Assembly: GCA_015039315.1 (NCBI GenBank)
Contig: WIDE01000020.1
Coordinates: 310,316-374,315, forward strand
Length of the DNA stretch: 64,000 nucleotides
Origin: Clavulina sp. PMI_390
Lineage: Eukaryota; Basidiomycota; Agaricomycetes; Cantharellales; Hydnaceae
Reading direction: 5' to 3'
Part shown: one piece after another, positions 22,579-35,143 of the stretch
How the letters are laid out: every line of letters starts with the position of its first letter
Position numbering within the stretch: the first letter of the stretch is position 1
Position numbers and translations under genes: made by a program
The notes under the pieces: model-generated
What the model was told of the DNA's origin: nothing
Databases searched by the model: none
The model's input: the letters and a program-made list of their open reading frames with translations, nothing else

Positions 22579-23466
22579 TTGATTCGGCTGATGGCGCTGA
22601 AACTAGACCTGGATCGTCTAACAAAGAGTTTATCAATGAAGATCAATCACTTCGGCTTCCTCCGAAAGCGAGATTGACCGCCGAGGGCCACGACCCAAAC
22701 ACTACCATACAAAAGCCCAATCCGTCCTTCTGGCTCGTCCTGCAAATCTTTTTGGGGGGGGGGGGGCTTCACGGCCTATCTTGGCTGAATCATCATATAA
22801 ATCTTTAATAAAATATGCAAGGCCCTGATTCCAACTTCCTCTTTATTGGTTCACGCGACTGGACAAATTTGGCGCAAACGGGGATGTGATTAGCGTCATT
22901 CGCCCGCAGGTCTCACTTTCACGCTATCTTTCTTTCTATTTAGCATTTATAATCTGTAATTGATTAAATGGCGGAGGTTTCTACGCCCCAGAAGTGGGCA
23001 AATCGAGCTCCGCAGCCGTCAATCTAAGTCCTGCATTGAGATGTTCGTGTTCACCGCTCAAAATACTCCGAGAAGTATTTGAGAGGCCTAAAAGGCCCAT
23101 GGGGGGTCTCCTTGTGCTCCTTAGGCGTCGTCTTAGTGTCAGTCCCAGACAGGGTAGCCCCAACACTGATCTGGCGATCCTCGTCTTGGTAACGCTATTT
23201 TTGTAGCACTCCTCAGATATGAGAATAGTTTGGGCATATACGGGACAGGCTACACCGACGAGAAGCGCCTCATCGGGGTGTCATATCGAGCAAGTGCTCA
23301 AGCCTTAGCGCTCACCCCACAAGCAAAGCGTGCGCGACGGCATGGAGAGGAGCAAGCAGAAAATGCGACCAGTAATATTGAGTATAATCAGTGCAATGTG
23401 GGGATCACGACCAAAGAAATCCTAAAAAATAGAAAAGAACTTCAAGATATTACTATGCTTCTGACA
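22579..23466. other. Intergenic between F-box copies 4 and 5
   Basis: About 890 nt, the longest spacer in the six-copy block. It contains a run of 13 G at 22754-22766. No gene was supported. Confidence 0.5.
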
Positions 23467-25015
23467 TCAGTCTACCCGAATCATAGTGAGCCATTTGTTT
23501 TCTGAGCGCCTCGTGACTATCCAGGTGCCCGATCGTGGGCAAAGTCCTTTGCATAACCAGTCATTCGTCCAAACGCCGACGTCAGATGGAATGAGAGGCA
23601 CGGCGAGCAGTCCCTGTCCCGGTTCCGACTCCTTATGACTGAATCCTTCAGGTGCAACAAAGAGGAAAAGCTCTTTGTGCTCCTCAGTGATAAGCAAACT
23701 TTGCTGATAGTTGGGAGTCCCACTGAAATCCATGTGGGCTTTTGGGCGTGCTATCCATCTCGGAACTGCATGCTCGTTTAGCCGCCATGGCTCGTCAACG
23801 AGCGGTAGTTTATGGACGGTCCCGTTTTCTGACAGGGCTACGGCGCTGGAGAATTTATACGGAACACTATTACATTGCACCTGGATCATGGTAGCTGCCT
23901 CGCCTTGCGCAAGTCGCATCGGCCCGTGAGGCGTCACTGCATAACTCCATGAATGTGCGGGCCAAGACTCCGTATGACGCGCACTCAGGATTTCGAACCT
24001 TGCCGAAGAATCAAATGATGCTGTCGAGTCAGCTGAAGCCCTGAAGACCCGTACATCAAGACGATCTCCTTCCACCTGGCCACGAACTTGGAATATGGTG
24101 CCGCCACAGGTGACAACAAGGGTATGGAACGATTCAGGACTCGATGGGTCGAGAGAATGGTTATCAGTCCTCCCGCTTTGTGAATCCCAAGCGATCGATG
24201 TTAAATCGCTGCGTCCGCTGTGGATTATCGCCCAACGGTCTAAGAACTTTCGTCCGGCCCGCTCGTTGTAGGGAAAGGCGGTAACTTCATGCGTGATGCT
24301 CAAAGAAGGGGGAAGTTTATTAGAGCATTCCATGGTTATTCCAATTATTCTTGCTGTTAGACTTGGAAAGGTCAGTGGGAAGAGCTGGAAGAGAAAAGTT
24401 GAGGACATACTCGTGATCTGCCTCTGTGATTACCGTGATAAAGAAATGGTACAGCCGAGATTCTGGATTGTACGAGAGTCTTGATAGCTCCGGGCTCTTA
24501 TTGAGAGTCGGAGGGAGGTCAATCTGAACCGACGCAACGGGACAAATGCTAGTCGTGGCCTCGTCATTTTGAGGCCGAACATCCCAGCACAGCACATGCC
24601 CTGTGTTATCAAGTTTACGCCACGCGAGAGCCATTGCCCATCGGCCACCAGGAGCAAGGCGATAAGTCCAGTGCGGTATATCGAGGTCAGGCTCATGATC
24701 AAGAGCAAACTGAGTTCGTTTGGCGGGAGAGGGGCCTGGCCCTTCGCCCGCAAGTGTGGCGCGCGCAAGCCTTTCCCTCCGAGTGGCCAGCTTGACGAGA
24801 GCAGCATCTTCAAGGGAGTCGATCTGGAAGCAGAATGGCGGCAAGCGCTCGTCTTCTAATAAGATACGGCAGTACCTCAGCCAGAAAGCTCTCGAGACTC
24901 CAATATTGTAGTGAAAGTAGGAAGAGATCCATGTGAGTCTAACTATGCTAAGGATGTCAAGATGTTCGGTGATCTTGAAGAGTAGTTCAATCGGTAGGTG
25001 AGAGAAGGGTGCCAT
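23467..25015 (-). CDS. F-box protein, family A copy 5
   Basis: Exons 25015-24411 and 24361-23467 encode 499 residues. The intron 24362-24410 (49 nt) is the shortest in the family. The F-box is LPIELLFKITEHLDILSIVRL, then FWLRYCRILLEDE. The second half is the most diverged at its end, where the final motif is CPRSGTWIVTRR with TMIRVD. The acceptor at 24362 is chosen because it alone keeps the frame. Confidence 0.85.
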
Positions 25016-25647
25016 ATTGATTCAGTGGCCGTGTTGACAGGAGCTCGCCCTCCAATCAGCATTGCATGAGAAATAGTGTGGGAAGTTCTTGGGCCGACTC
25101 AAAAAAAATACTCCCAAACAAGACTGTGCTGGCTTAACCTCTGCATCGGCCCTACCAGTTCGCAAGCAACCGCCCACGACTATGAGCCCAGGTGCGGAGG
25201 GAGAGCCATGAGCCCAATTCTATTCTTTTTATTTCGCTCATGCCATGTTGGGGTTGCACCTCCACCGACGCAACGGCATGAGAAGTGGCCGTCTCCATTT
25301 ATTCCAGCACCAGGGATGTCGAATACTGATAAGAATATATCCAGGGTAGACCTCTATTATACCGCCTCAGTCGGTCATATCCGGATTTTTCCTGCATTTT
25401 AAAAGGATTTTCTCTTTGAACTCGGGCTCCGAGTCCCCATCGTGAGCGATCTACATTACACAGACATAGAGCGTCATATGACGAAACATTAGAGTTGTGA
25501 AATGATTGCTATGCATTTCATGGGATTATGAATATCTAAACGTGTGGTATATCAGGAGATTTCGAGGTGGAACAAGGTATACAGTTGCACGCAATGTCCG
25601 ATTATGAGAATGTAAGGGAATACATCTGAGACGCCATCTGTTTTTGC
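25016..25647. other. Intergenic between F-box copies 5 and 6
   Basis: Spacer with no recognisable coding sequence; probably the promoter of copy 5. Confidence 0.5.
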
Positions 25648-27204
25648 TCAGTCCGACCGCATTATCATAGCAATCCATCTGTCCTGTGACTGCCTTGTGA
25701 GCAACCAACAGCCAGATCGTGGGCAGACCCCATTACAAGCCCATTCGTCTGTATGAACGCCAACATCTGACGGAAGAATAGGCACCGCGAGAAGGCCGCG
25801 TCCCAAATCCTCCCCAGAGCTATAGATTTGATGAGGTACAACAAAGAGAAAAAGCTCCTGATGGTCTGCAGTGATGGAGACCGACTGTCGAGAGGTAGGA
25901 CTCTCAGTGAGAGTGAAGTGGAACCCAGGATGCGTGATCCATATCGGGACTACATGCTCGTTCATGCGCCATGGTTCGTGCAGCAGCGGAAGCTCATAGA
26001 GTTCCCCATTTTCCGACAGAGCTGCGCTGCCTGAGAAGTCATGATCCACTGTGGTACATTTCAATTGAATTCTGGTGCATTTTTGGCCCTCATTAAGGCG
26101 GATTGGCCCATGGGGAGTCACATTATAACTACAGGCATTCGTGAGCCAACTTTGTCCAGAGCCTTTGCTCGGGATCTGGAGCTCTCCCAGAGGATCAACC
26201 GATGGTGTTGAGCTGGTCGATTCTTTGAAGAAGCGCACAGTCAGGTGATCTTCGTTCACCTCGCCACGAACTTGAAATATGGTGCCACCATGTGTGACGA
26301 TGAGGGTGTGGAATGTTTTCGGAGTCCAGGGATCGAGAGAATAGGTGGCAGTGCTTCCACTTTGCGAATCCCAAATGATCGAGCTTGACTCGCTACTCGC
26401 GCGGGGAGCCATCACCCAGCGACCCGAACGGCTTAATGTGGCCCTCGCTTGATAGGGTAAGGTCATAACTTCATTAGTGAAGTCAAAAGAAGGTGGGCGA
26501 TGATCGAGGCATTCCATCGTGACACCAAGGATTTTTGTCGCCACTCTTTACGCAAATTAGTGGTAGAACAGCTAAATCACGGAGGTTTCAAGGGCGTACT
26601 CGCGATTTCCCCGCGTGCTCAATGTGACAAAGCAGTAGTATCTCTGCGATCCCGGATCATACCACGGTGTCGATAGCTCTGGGCCATTACTCGTGTTTAA
26701 GGGGAGCTCTATGCGACTGGATGCAACGGGAGAATGAATAGTCAAGTCATTGTCGTTTTGGCGCCCAAAATCCCAGCACAGGATATGTCCTGTACGATCG
26801 ATTTTACTCCATCCAAGGGCCATCAGCCATCGCCCCCCAGGGGTGATACGAATAGACTGTTGGCGGATTGCGAGTTTTGAATCATCCTGAAGATAAAGCT
26901 GAGTTCGCTGTGCAGGTAGGGGATCTGGCCACTGGCTCGCATGTGTCACTCGTGCAACTCTCTCCCTCCGAGTGGCCAGTTTGATGAGGGCAGTTACTTC
27001 AAAGTTCTCGATGTGGAAGCAAGATGGCGGTAATAGTTCGTCCTCTAATAGGATACGGCAGTACCTCGCCCAGAATGATCTCGAAGTTCCAATATTGTGA
27101 TGAAAATAGGAAGAGACGCAAGCAAGTCTGACGATGCTAATGACATCGAGATGTTCGGTGATATTGTAGAGAATTTCAATCGGGATGTGGGTAAAGGGTG
27201 CCAT
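25648..27204 (-). CDS. F-box protein, family A copy 6
   Basis: Exons 27204-26600 and 26545-25648 encode 500 residues; the intron 26546-26599 is 54 nt. The ATG at 27204 opens MAPFTHIPIEILYNITEHLDVISIVRL. It is closest to copy 7 across the splice junction (ATKILGVTMEC against TTKIVRVTMKC) and through HFTLTESP. The C terminus is CPRSGCWLLTRQSQDRW. Confidence 0.85.
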
Positions 27205-27724
27205 TACTGGTCTGGTGCTGGTGTTCACAGGAGCTCGATGGGCGATCAGAACCGAATGTGAAATAACAGTGAACGACTCGGACAAACATCGGACCGCCTT
27301 CCGGGTCATCCATTGCCAAACAAGACATTCCGGCTGGTCTCGTCTAGAGACGTCGGTGATCAATCAGCAAACGGAGATAGAGCTAAGTTCATGACACAGT
27401 GGGGAGTTGTGGGCCAGAACCATGCTCATCGTTTTCGTCGTTTTTGTTTCATGCTGTTTGAGGTTCTGATGGTTGCACTCTCGCCAACTGAGGGAAGAAG
27501 ACCTATCATTTTAATTCCGATACATTCAATGTCGGATTTAGCCAAGAGCACATCCAAATCCCGTCTCAGCCAGGGTCATTGCGCATTCTTCTTCGTCTTG
27601 TACAAGGTGATTTTTTACAATGGGGGTACAGCCAGAGGCATTGTAACGCAATAAACAGTGGAGTTCCCGATGGCCCGCTTTTAGGATTCCAGCCGTCAAT
27701 TAAGGATTTGCTGCTGGTCCACGC
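27205..27724. other. Intergenic between F-box copies 6 and 7
   Basis: Spacer and probable promoter of copy 6. Nothing else was seen. Confidence 0.5.
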
Positions 27725-29269
27725 TCAGTCAGAACGAATGATCGCCGCGAGCCATCCGTCTTGCGAACGCCGTGTGAGCAACCAAGAGCCCGATCGTGGG
27801 CAGACCCCATTGCAGCCCCAATCATCCGTCCGAAAACTGATATCAGACGGCAGCGTAGGTACGGAGAACAGACCCTGTCCTTCCTCCGACTCGGTATTGT
27901 ACAGTCTGTGAGGTGCAGCAAAGAGGAAAAGCTCTTTATGGTCCGCAGTGATAGTGGTGGCTTGTCGCGAATTGGGGCTTTCAGTGAGGGTGAAATGGAA
28001 TGAAGGCTGAGTGATCCACATCGGGACGGTGTGCTCGTTGAGGCGCCACGGCTCGTCCAGGAGTGGAAGCTCACAGAGGGTTCCGTTTTCTGAGAGAGCC
28101 ACGCATCCCGAGAATTCATGATCCATAGTGGTACATTTCAATTTGACCACTGTGGATGTCTTTCCTGCCGTAAGACGCATCGGTCCAAGAGGTGTAACAA
28201 TATAGTCGCATACTTTCGCGAGCCAATGTCTTCCAGGACCTGTTCTCGGGATTTGGACGCTTGCCGAACAATCGGATGATGGGTTCGGTCCGTTTGACGC
28301 CTTGGAGAACCGGACCATTAGATGATCATCATTTACCTCGCCATGAACTTGGAATACAGTGCCACCGTAGGTGACGACCAGCGTATCAAACGATTTTGGG
28401 GCCCATGGGGACAGAGAATACGTGAGAGTCTCCTCGGTTTGCGCGTTCCAGACGATTGAGGTTGAATCACCATTTCCACGGTGAACCACAACCCAACAAC
28501 CAGAGAGACTTAGTCTGCCTCTCGCCTGATAGGCCCATATCTTGAGCTTGGTCGTCACGTCCAAACAAGGGGAGCGATTTTCTGGACATTTCATGGTTAC
28601 TCTGACTATCTTTGTCGTCATTCTGTGCTTAAATCAGTCGAAGAGAACGGCCGAATGATGGACATTGAGGACATACTCGTGACTCAAGATGATGAAGCAG
28701 TGGTACGCTTGTGATTCTGGATCATAATACGGTACTGACAGCGCTGGACAATTCTTCGGGGCGACGGGGAGCTCAATTCGACTTGATGCGACAGGGAAAA
28801 GACTAGTTGTGTCATCGACGTCCAGGGTTTCAACATCCCAGCACAACAGATGTCCTGACTCGTCAGTCTCACGCCAAGCAAGAGCCAGCAACCATCGTCC
28901 GCCGGGAGTGATTCGAAAGGTCGATCGCTGGAGATCGAGGTTTGGGTCATGGTCAAAACGAAAGTGATTTCTTCGGGCAGGTAGGGTTCCTGGCCACTGG
29001 GTCGCGTGCGTGGCGCGTGCAAGTCGTTCTCTCCGAGTGGCCAGTTGAACGAGATCGGAGACTCCAATAGACTCCATGTGGAAGGGAGATGATGGTAGAA
29101 TTTCATCTTCTAGCAAGATACGGCAATATCTTAGCCAGAAAGATTTTGAGATTCCGATTTCACTATGAAGATTGAACGACACCCAAGTGAGTCGGATTAT
29201 GCTAATAACATCAAGATATTCGGTAATAATGAATATTAGCTCTGTCGGGAGGTGGGCGAAGGAGGCCAT
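27725..29269 (-). CDS. F-box protein, family A copy 7
   Basis: Exons 29269-28677 and 28622-27725 encode 496 residues; the intron 28623-28676 is 54 nt. The F-box is LPTELIFIITEYLDVISIIRL. It is slightly shorter than its siblings because of a deletion of about four residues just before the intron. The C terminus is CPRSGSWLLTRRSQDGW with AAIIRSD. It is the outermost copy, next to an unrelated plus-strand gene. Confidence 0.85.
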
Positions 29270-29735
29270 GTCCGATTCAAACACAATGATGAATGGGAGC
29301 GCTCGAGTGACAGAGAACTGAATAGGGAAAGCGTGTGGGGCGCGCTCCGTCCAAACATAACCAAACAAGAAGGCCTTCCTGACTCTCCCCGCACACGGCC
29401 ATTTTTGGACGAATTCGCATTGGCACGAAATTAAACTCTATTAATTTAGCCTTAAGTGCCTCTGCTGCAGATTGGAATCCTCTATCACGTCGTTCATAGC
29501 AGAATGTGATTCAAACTTCTTCCTCGGGCCACTGTGGGCCGTCCTTCCCTCTATTCCCCCTACTCCCGCTGCAATGTTCGAGCCCGGAAGAGTGTTTCAG
29601 CTGTCTGAAACCCCCGCTACTCGCATAGATAGACTTGAGTTTATCCATGACATCTTTTAGTCCTCGGCCCCCAGTTCGTTCCCCTTCCTCTTGCAGGCTC
29701 TCCTTCCGGCCATACCTCAAAGTAAGACGAGAAAA
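29270..29735. other. Divergent intergenic region
   Basis: Lies between the start of F-box copy 7 (-) and the plus-strand hypothetical gene. A 62-codon open frame at 29472-29660 has no recognisable content. Confidence 0.4.
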
Positions 29736-30218
29736 ATGGCTATGTCATCCACTCTATCCAAAATACACTACACCAAATCCCAAGCTCATCACATTGATTC
29801 TTTGGCTCCACAAGAGACTGAACCGACCATCCGTGTCGTCCCTAAACGAACCAATAGAACGCAAGAGAGGACCACAGTCCCACAATCCACTCGTCCCATG
29901 TACAACATGAAATATAAATCGACGCCTATCATCCTTGACCCCCCAAGCGATTTGACACTCGCAGATCTCCCTCTCTCAAACCTCAAGCGCGGTCATCACC
30001 TGAAGCGCCCCGAAATAGCTCGTCCCCACACCGAGTCCGCGATTCAAACCCTCGTGCAAAACTGTAAGGCTCCGGCGATCAGGGCAAAGGATGGGACTGG
30101 CGTGGGTGCTGACTTGGCGGCGCTCGAAATAGACGACACGCAGAATAATTCGTTCAAGACCTGGTCCAGGCCACAACGCCGTTCTTCTAGGGGAAATCAT
30201 AACAATCCCTCGCAATAA
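29736..30218 (+). CDS. Small basic hypothetical protein (possibly 5' part of next gene)
   Basis: The ATG at 29736 opens a 160-residue frame rich in Thr, Pro, Lys and Arg, with no domain I recognise. It may be a separate small protein or a first exon of the long low-complexity gene downstream; I could not fix an in-phase splice between them. Confidence 0.35.
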   Translation: MAMSSTLSKIHYTKSQAHHIDSLAPQETEPTIRVVPKRTNRTQERTTVPQSTRPMYNMKYKSTPIILDPPSDLTLADLPLSNLKRGHHLKRPEIARPHTESAIQTLVQNCKAPAIRAKDGTGVGADLAALEIDDTQNNSFKTWSRPQRRSSRGNHNNPSQ

Positions 30219-30279
30219 CGGAAACCATAGCAAACGATCACCAGGCGAGCTTTAAACAAGCCGGAGCCTGCCAAGATGT

Positions 30280-32811
30280 TCTACGAAGGAAGAGTTCCTG
30301 CTATTGGTCAGGTTCGTTCGTACTGTTTTCACTTTATCGTCGAAGTTAATGTCTCGGCCACTCTCCCAACCTATTCAGCATGACGGAGATGCTCGTCCCC
30401 AGCATCGGTGCAGGGAACCCGGACCTGTCGTCGTGACCCAGACCCAGCAACTGTCCGACCTTGAGGCAACAGTCAAGTCTCATGCTGTGACCCATCCAGA
30501 AAAGGATTCTCCGATCCTAAAAAAGGTCGCCTCGCGAGTTCCTAACGCCACTTCCACCTCCATTTCAGGGCCCAATCTGAATGAGAGAGGCCCTGAATCC
30601 TGAACAAGCACGACGTCCACAACAGGTTTGGGGTCATCTTCCTCACCATCAGCATATTTCAAGCGGCGAGCCACACCTAGTAACATTCTCCGTCCGAGTT
30701 TCTCCCCAGACACCTCTTTCTCCGCTGACTCCTCGAGCGCCTCGCTCCGCACCACCCCAAGCCACCAAAGCGAGCGATGCTTGACACCGCGGACCTGCAT
30801 CACAAACTCGATGTCGTATACAACCCGCGCCGCTACTTCCCTCCCTGCGCCGGCAACAGGCAGACCCCGCACATTTGCCCATCCTCGCGTGCTGGCTAAC
30901 GCAGCTGACTCAACATCATCATCACCCTCTCGCCGCGTGGGTGTCCGACCAATCGACCTTGGAGAATCCACCACCGCTACAACATCCTCGAGCCCAGTTC
31001 CCATGACTTTACGCGCCGAAATATCCAATGCTGATTCGGATGTGCAGATGGGTCCAGGGAGTGTCTTTAGGTTTCAAGCGTACTTGCAAGAGTGCGAGAG
31101 AGCTTGCCAAGGGCCTCCTGTGTTCCCTAAAGGTCCTTTTAGAGAAAAGGAAGTTACACAGTCGGAAACCCCTATGAATTCAGTGGAATCGAGGAGATTG
31201 GAGGTCCCTGCTGAGGCCATTCCAGTTCGAGCAGTCGATCTCATCACATTCACTCCTAATCCTAGGGCCGAGGCAGGCATTCCTACTCCCATCCGTAGCA
31301 CTGCTACCTATCTACCTTGCGCACCAACGAACCCAGCCTTCACTTCCCTCTCGACCCCAGATTCTTGTATCAACGATGCCAAGCGCTCTCCCTGCGTTTT
31401 GGGCCCCTTACAGCGGCACAAATCCTCCCGTCCCTTCTCTCCTACCAATCATCGCAACCAGGTAGTAGCTTCTCCACCCTCGTACGACATAGAAAGGCAG
31501 CACATGGACTACTTCTCATGCCCCCTTGGGAGCGGAAACGATGGCCGGAGGCCTGGTGGGAGTATGCTTGACGATGCCTCGCTCTCCACATTAGAAATCG
31601 AGCCCACAGGTCAGGACTCGACGTTCAATATGCTGCACCACGTCAGCAAGTCTGGGTCGGCCAACCCTTATGATATTCACCCTCTCTGCCTTATCCCTGC
31701 CGGGAATCGTAATCCCATCAAGGGCGCTGCGCAACATCGACAGCGATATGGATATGACTCCTCCGATTCTGAGGAGTCTCATGCTCAATACGTCGAAGAA
31801 AGGCTGGATATGGACCTGAGGATGGAGAAAGATATAATGTTTGAGCATTCCCTTGGCGAGCTCACGACTCATGGAGGAGATACTCAGCCATTGCTCAAAC
31901 CCGAATCTCATTATCCTCGCTACGCTCCCCCATCCCTGCTCGAACCCTTCGAGAGCTGTACTGGAACTGAGGCCAGGCGGTACAGCGGCTGGGTCCCTCG
32001 CAATAGCTTGGCTTCGGACTCAGATCTGGGGGCCACACCTCTCAAAATCGAAAATCCTTTCGCATCCCCCAACCCTTGCTTTGCCTCGCCTGACCCTTCT
32101 GCGCCAATTTTCAATTGGGCTCAAGTCCTTGACCTCGACGCCTACGAGAACGAATACGAAGCTGAGGATGAGGCGGACTTTAGGGGTGGTCGCTCAGCCG
32201 AAAGGAGAGGTTGGGAAGAGACCCCAAAGCCGCCAGCAGGACTGACGACTCTCCCTCTCACGGCGCAGGATGTCCTGAGGCTAGCACATTCCCCGATCAT
32301 CTTCCAAAACCGAGAGTCGATCCCTCCCTCTTCGTCGCACTCGTCCGCGTCCTCCGATTATTCACATCAAAACTATGCTTCCTCATCCTCCTCCTACTCC
32401 TCACTCTCTCTTCAAGAGTTCTCACAGTTCAAGCGCACCATCACTCCTATCCTGCCAACACTTGACGCGGTAGACCTCGCATACGCACACACCTCCCCGT
32501 CGTTCCGTACCGAGCTCCTCGCTAAAGCGGCCTGGAAAACGAAGAAAATGCGGAATGAGAAGGTTATGAGAGCTCATCGTGCACGTATCGAACGAGGCTG
32601 CAAACGGTGGAAAATCTGGAAGGAAATGGAAGCGAGGCAAGGCGTAGAGCGGGGGGATGGCCGAGGAGATGGACAAAACAAGCTGGAGGCGAAGAAAAAC
32701 ATTCTGTGGAGGCAGAAAAGGGAATGGGAGATTCAGCAAGCCGAAAAGGAGGGTATCGGTTTAGAAAGTTGGCTTCTTAGGAAAGAGATCGAGAAATGGA
32801 ATCGAGAGTAG
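30280..32811 (+). CDS. Long disordered hypothetical protein
   Basis: The main frame is open from about 30628 to the stop at 32811. The first ATG inside it is at 30811, giving 666 residues, but the open frame continues upstream. The protein is Ser/Pro/Thr-rich with serine runs (for example around 32340-32410) and acidic patches (YENEYEAEDEADF). Its last 110 residues are strongly charged and helical (KTKKMRNEKVMRAHRARIE), probably a coiled coil or nucleic-acid-binding tail. An upstream exon from an ATG near 30276 (MFYEGRVPAIGQ) may join at a CAG acceptor near 30378. A TGA at 30601 means at least one more intron if that exon is used. No family recognised; regulatory or nuclear protein is a guess. 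Confidence 0.5.
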
Positions 32812-33230
32812 CATTAGATGGCACGAAATTCAATATAATCGTTCGATGCCTAGTCTAGAGAGCCTGCTTTGTTATTTTCTATCCTTCTCTTCTTTCACGT
32901 TCCTACAGTTGGTGTTGAGAAACGTCAAAGCAAGACTGCCGTATCGTACCAAACCAAGATAAACTAGCAGTAGATTTTTTTAGCGAAAATAAGATAAGTC
33001 CCTCAAGGCAATGGTGTCGGATACTTCAAGTCGTGAAGCAGCAAGATGTTGTCTGCTGGGGAACTGGAATTAAACCGTGGGGGAATCAGATCGTATTCAA
33101 TATTCAATATTGTGCCAATTCCAAATACATGATTCTAGATCAATACATTGCGGAAGTCATAAGCCTGATTGCAGCTGCGCCTTCTGCAGCTATACGGGTG
33201 AATCTTATCTGCTCCAGAGCCCTGCAGGTA
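32812..33230. other. Intergenic between convergent genes
   Basis: AT-rich 3' flanks with no gene seen. Confidence 0.5.
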
Positions 33231-35143
33231 TTACATTGCCGTAGTATTTGAGCTACCCAGGGCATCCAGACGCCTTTGATCTGGCGACACGCTCCAACAC
33301 CTACATGGTGATATCACATGAAGGAGGGCCCGTACATCAATCGTCGGCGTTGTTGCTTGATGTGCGGCTACGGATAATTGAAAATCTTGCCGGAGACCCC
33401 CTTCATTATCGTTACTATCATCGCATTCTTCGATAAGACGCCAATCCGCCTTGCTGCTTCGAAGGATTTGTGCGGTCTCGCCCAGCTTACACTCGGCATG
33501 TATTGCGATTCGGCGGAAGTTTGGTAGCATCGAGGAAATGTATGAGAGGGCTGTTGGGATGCGAAGTTCGCACAGGAGCGAAGGAATGGTCCACCGCGAC
33601 AATACTTCTGTAATGTCGAAGTGCAAGGAGATAATAGATGGAGGCAGGAGCTCGGTGAGAGGACTAGAAACTCCGCTCACGTCGTCGCTTGCCTCGGAAC
33701 TTGAGAGAAGTACCGCCGCATCGACATGATCATATGGGATGTAGAATCCAGGGGGCATCCAAAGCTCCTCAAGCACATGGAATTCTCTCAGTGACTGTAT
33801 TAGATGTACCTCTGGGTCCTCTGGATCAACGTTGGGCCAAGGATACTGTACACCCAGGGCAAATGCGAGGGTCAGTGTTCTAAGAGTACCAGCGTGGCCT
33901 GCATGACATAGCGAGTTGATCAGAGGACCAGGCTCAAATATTTCGTCATTTTCGCCCACTAAGATGCTATCTCCCAGCTCGAAGGTGAAGCTCTGCAGAC
34001 AAGAAGGAAGGAGTAACAAATCGGCCAACACTGTGTTGCTCAAGCCCGATTCTTCCAGGACGAGGTCAGAAATAGGAGACGACTTTGGTGGCATGAGGAA
34101 GCACGTCCTGTCATTTGAAACTGCAGTCACCGGGGGCCTGAGCGTTCGCCCAGAAGGGACGGTGATAGTAGGAAACCGTGCTGGGTTTTGCTCGAAAGCC
34201 TGTTTGGCGACCTTTACGAGGGGTTTATCATCCTCGCTCTCGTCAGAAATACTCTTCTGGCTCCCCGAGAAGCGCCAAATGATCATCGTCCTCAGATTAG
34301 GTAGAGACATGAACGGGATGACAGAGTCTGTGTCAAACCCGATATACTGCGGAAGAAAGCGTGAGGATGGGAGTGTCGCGCCTCTGCTATAGCTAATCAT
34401 ACTGACCTCAGCGTCCCTGTACGATAGGTACAGGGTTTGAAGATTCACGAGCCCTTCAGGTACTGTGCGGTGGAAGCAGCCTTCAAGGCACATGAGGGCG
34501 ACGGTGGCGAGCACGCTCTGCTCTTTGAGGATCAAAAAGTTCAGTCCCTCAGCCAGGCGGAGAAGCAGGATAATCCAGCCACGGACACCAAGGGCTAAGG
34601 AAAATGCATCCGCAAAACCCTTCTTTTGAGCTGTTTGATGAATCGCACGCAACTCACTCGACTGTGCGGCTGGCACTCGGGCCAACGCGGTCCCGAGCTC
34701 GTTATCAGAGAATACTTTGTCGAAGAGACGGTGTTCGTCAATTGCTCGGTATTCTTCCTGAAGTTCCCCGCTGTCTAAGGCTTCGTACTGAGGCTGAAGA
34801 GCCAGAGAGCGAATAGCTCGAGCAAGATCTGGGCGGGCTAGGGCTGTGCGGGTCAGATAGAGCATCCCGGTATTTCTTTCTACGTCACTATCAGCTTCCT
34901 CTGGAGAGCGGAGATGGTCTTCGATGTCATCGCCAACTGGTAACACAGGAGCGCTGTACAACATGGGCATTACTAGCCGACAGAACATCCGGCAGACCTT
35001 CGTGAGGTCTCGCAAGGCTTCGAAGTCGCTGATATTTTCGAAGATAAGGATCCAAACTTCCTCTGGCACATCTTCATACCTAAAGAGGCTATGAATCACT
35101 CAGCCACTACTACAGAAACACTATGAGCATGATCATACCTCAT
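33231..35143 (-). CDS. F-box protein, family B copy 1
   Basis: Three exons (35143-35139, 35079-34407, 34346-33231) encode 597 residues. The first exon is only ATG AG; splicing to 35079 gives MRYEDVPEEVW, which aligns with MVSYTEVPNEVW of the neighbouring paralog. An F-box-like segment (VPEEVWILIFENISDFEALRDL) opens the protein. The rest is a helical and LRR-like region with short leucine-rich strands (NLQTLYLSYRD, LPNLRTMIIWRF, SLREFHVLEELW). The intron 34347-34406 is 60 nt, phase 0 and open, so retention would keep the frame. The C terminus has CRCWSV. Probable SCF substrate adaptor, unrelated in sequence to family A. Confidence 0.75.

Noticed and set aside
30480..31028. 182-residue minus-strand frame opposite the disordered protein
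   Set aside because: Composition mirrors the GC-rich sense frame; no start context or splice support.
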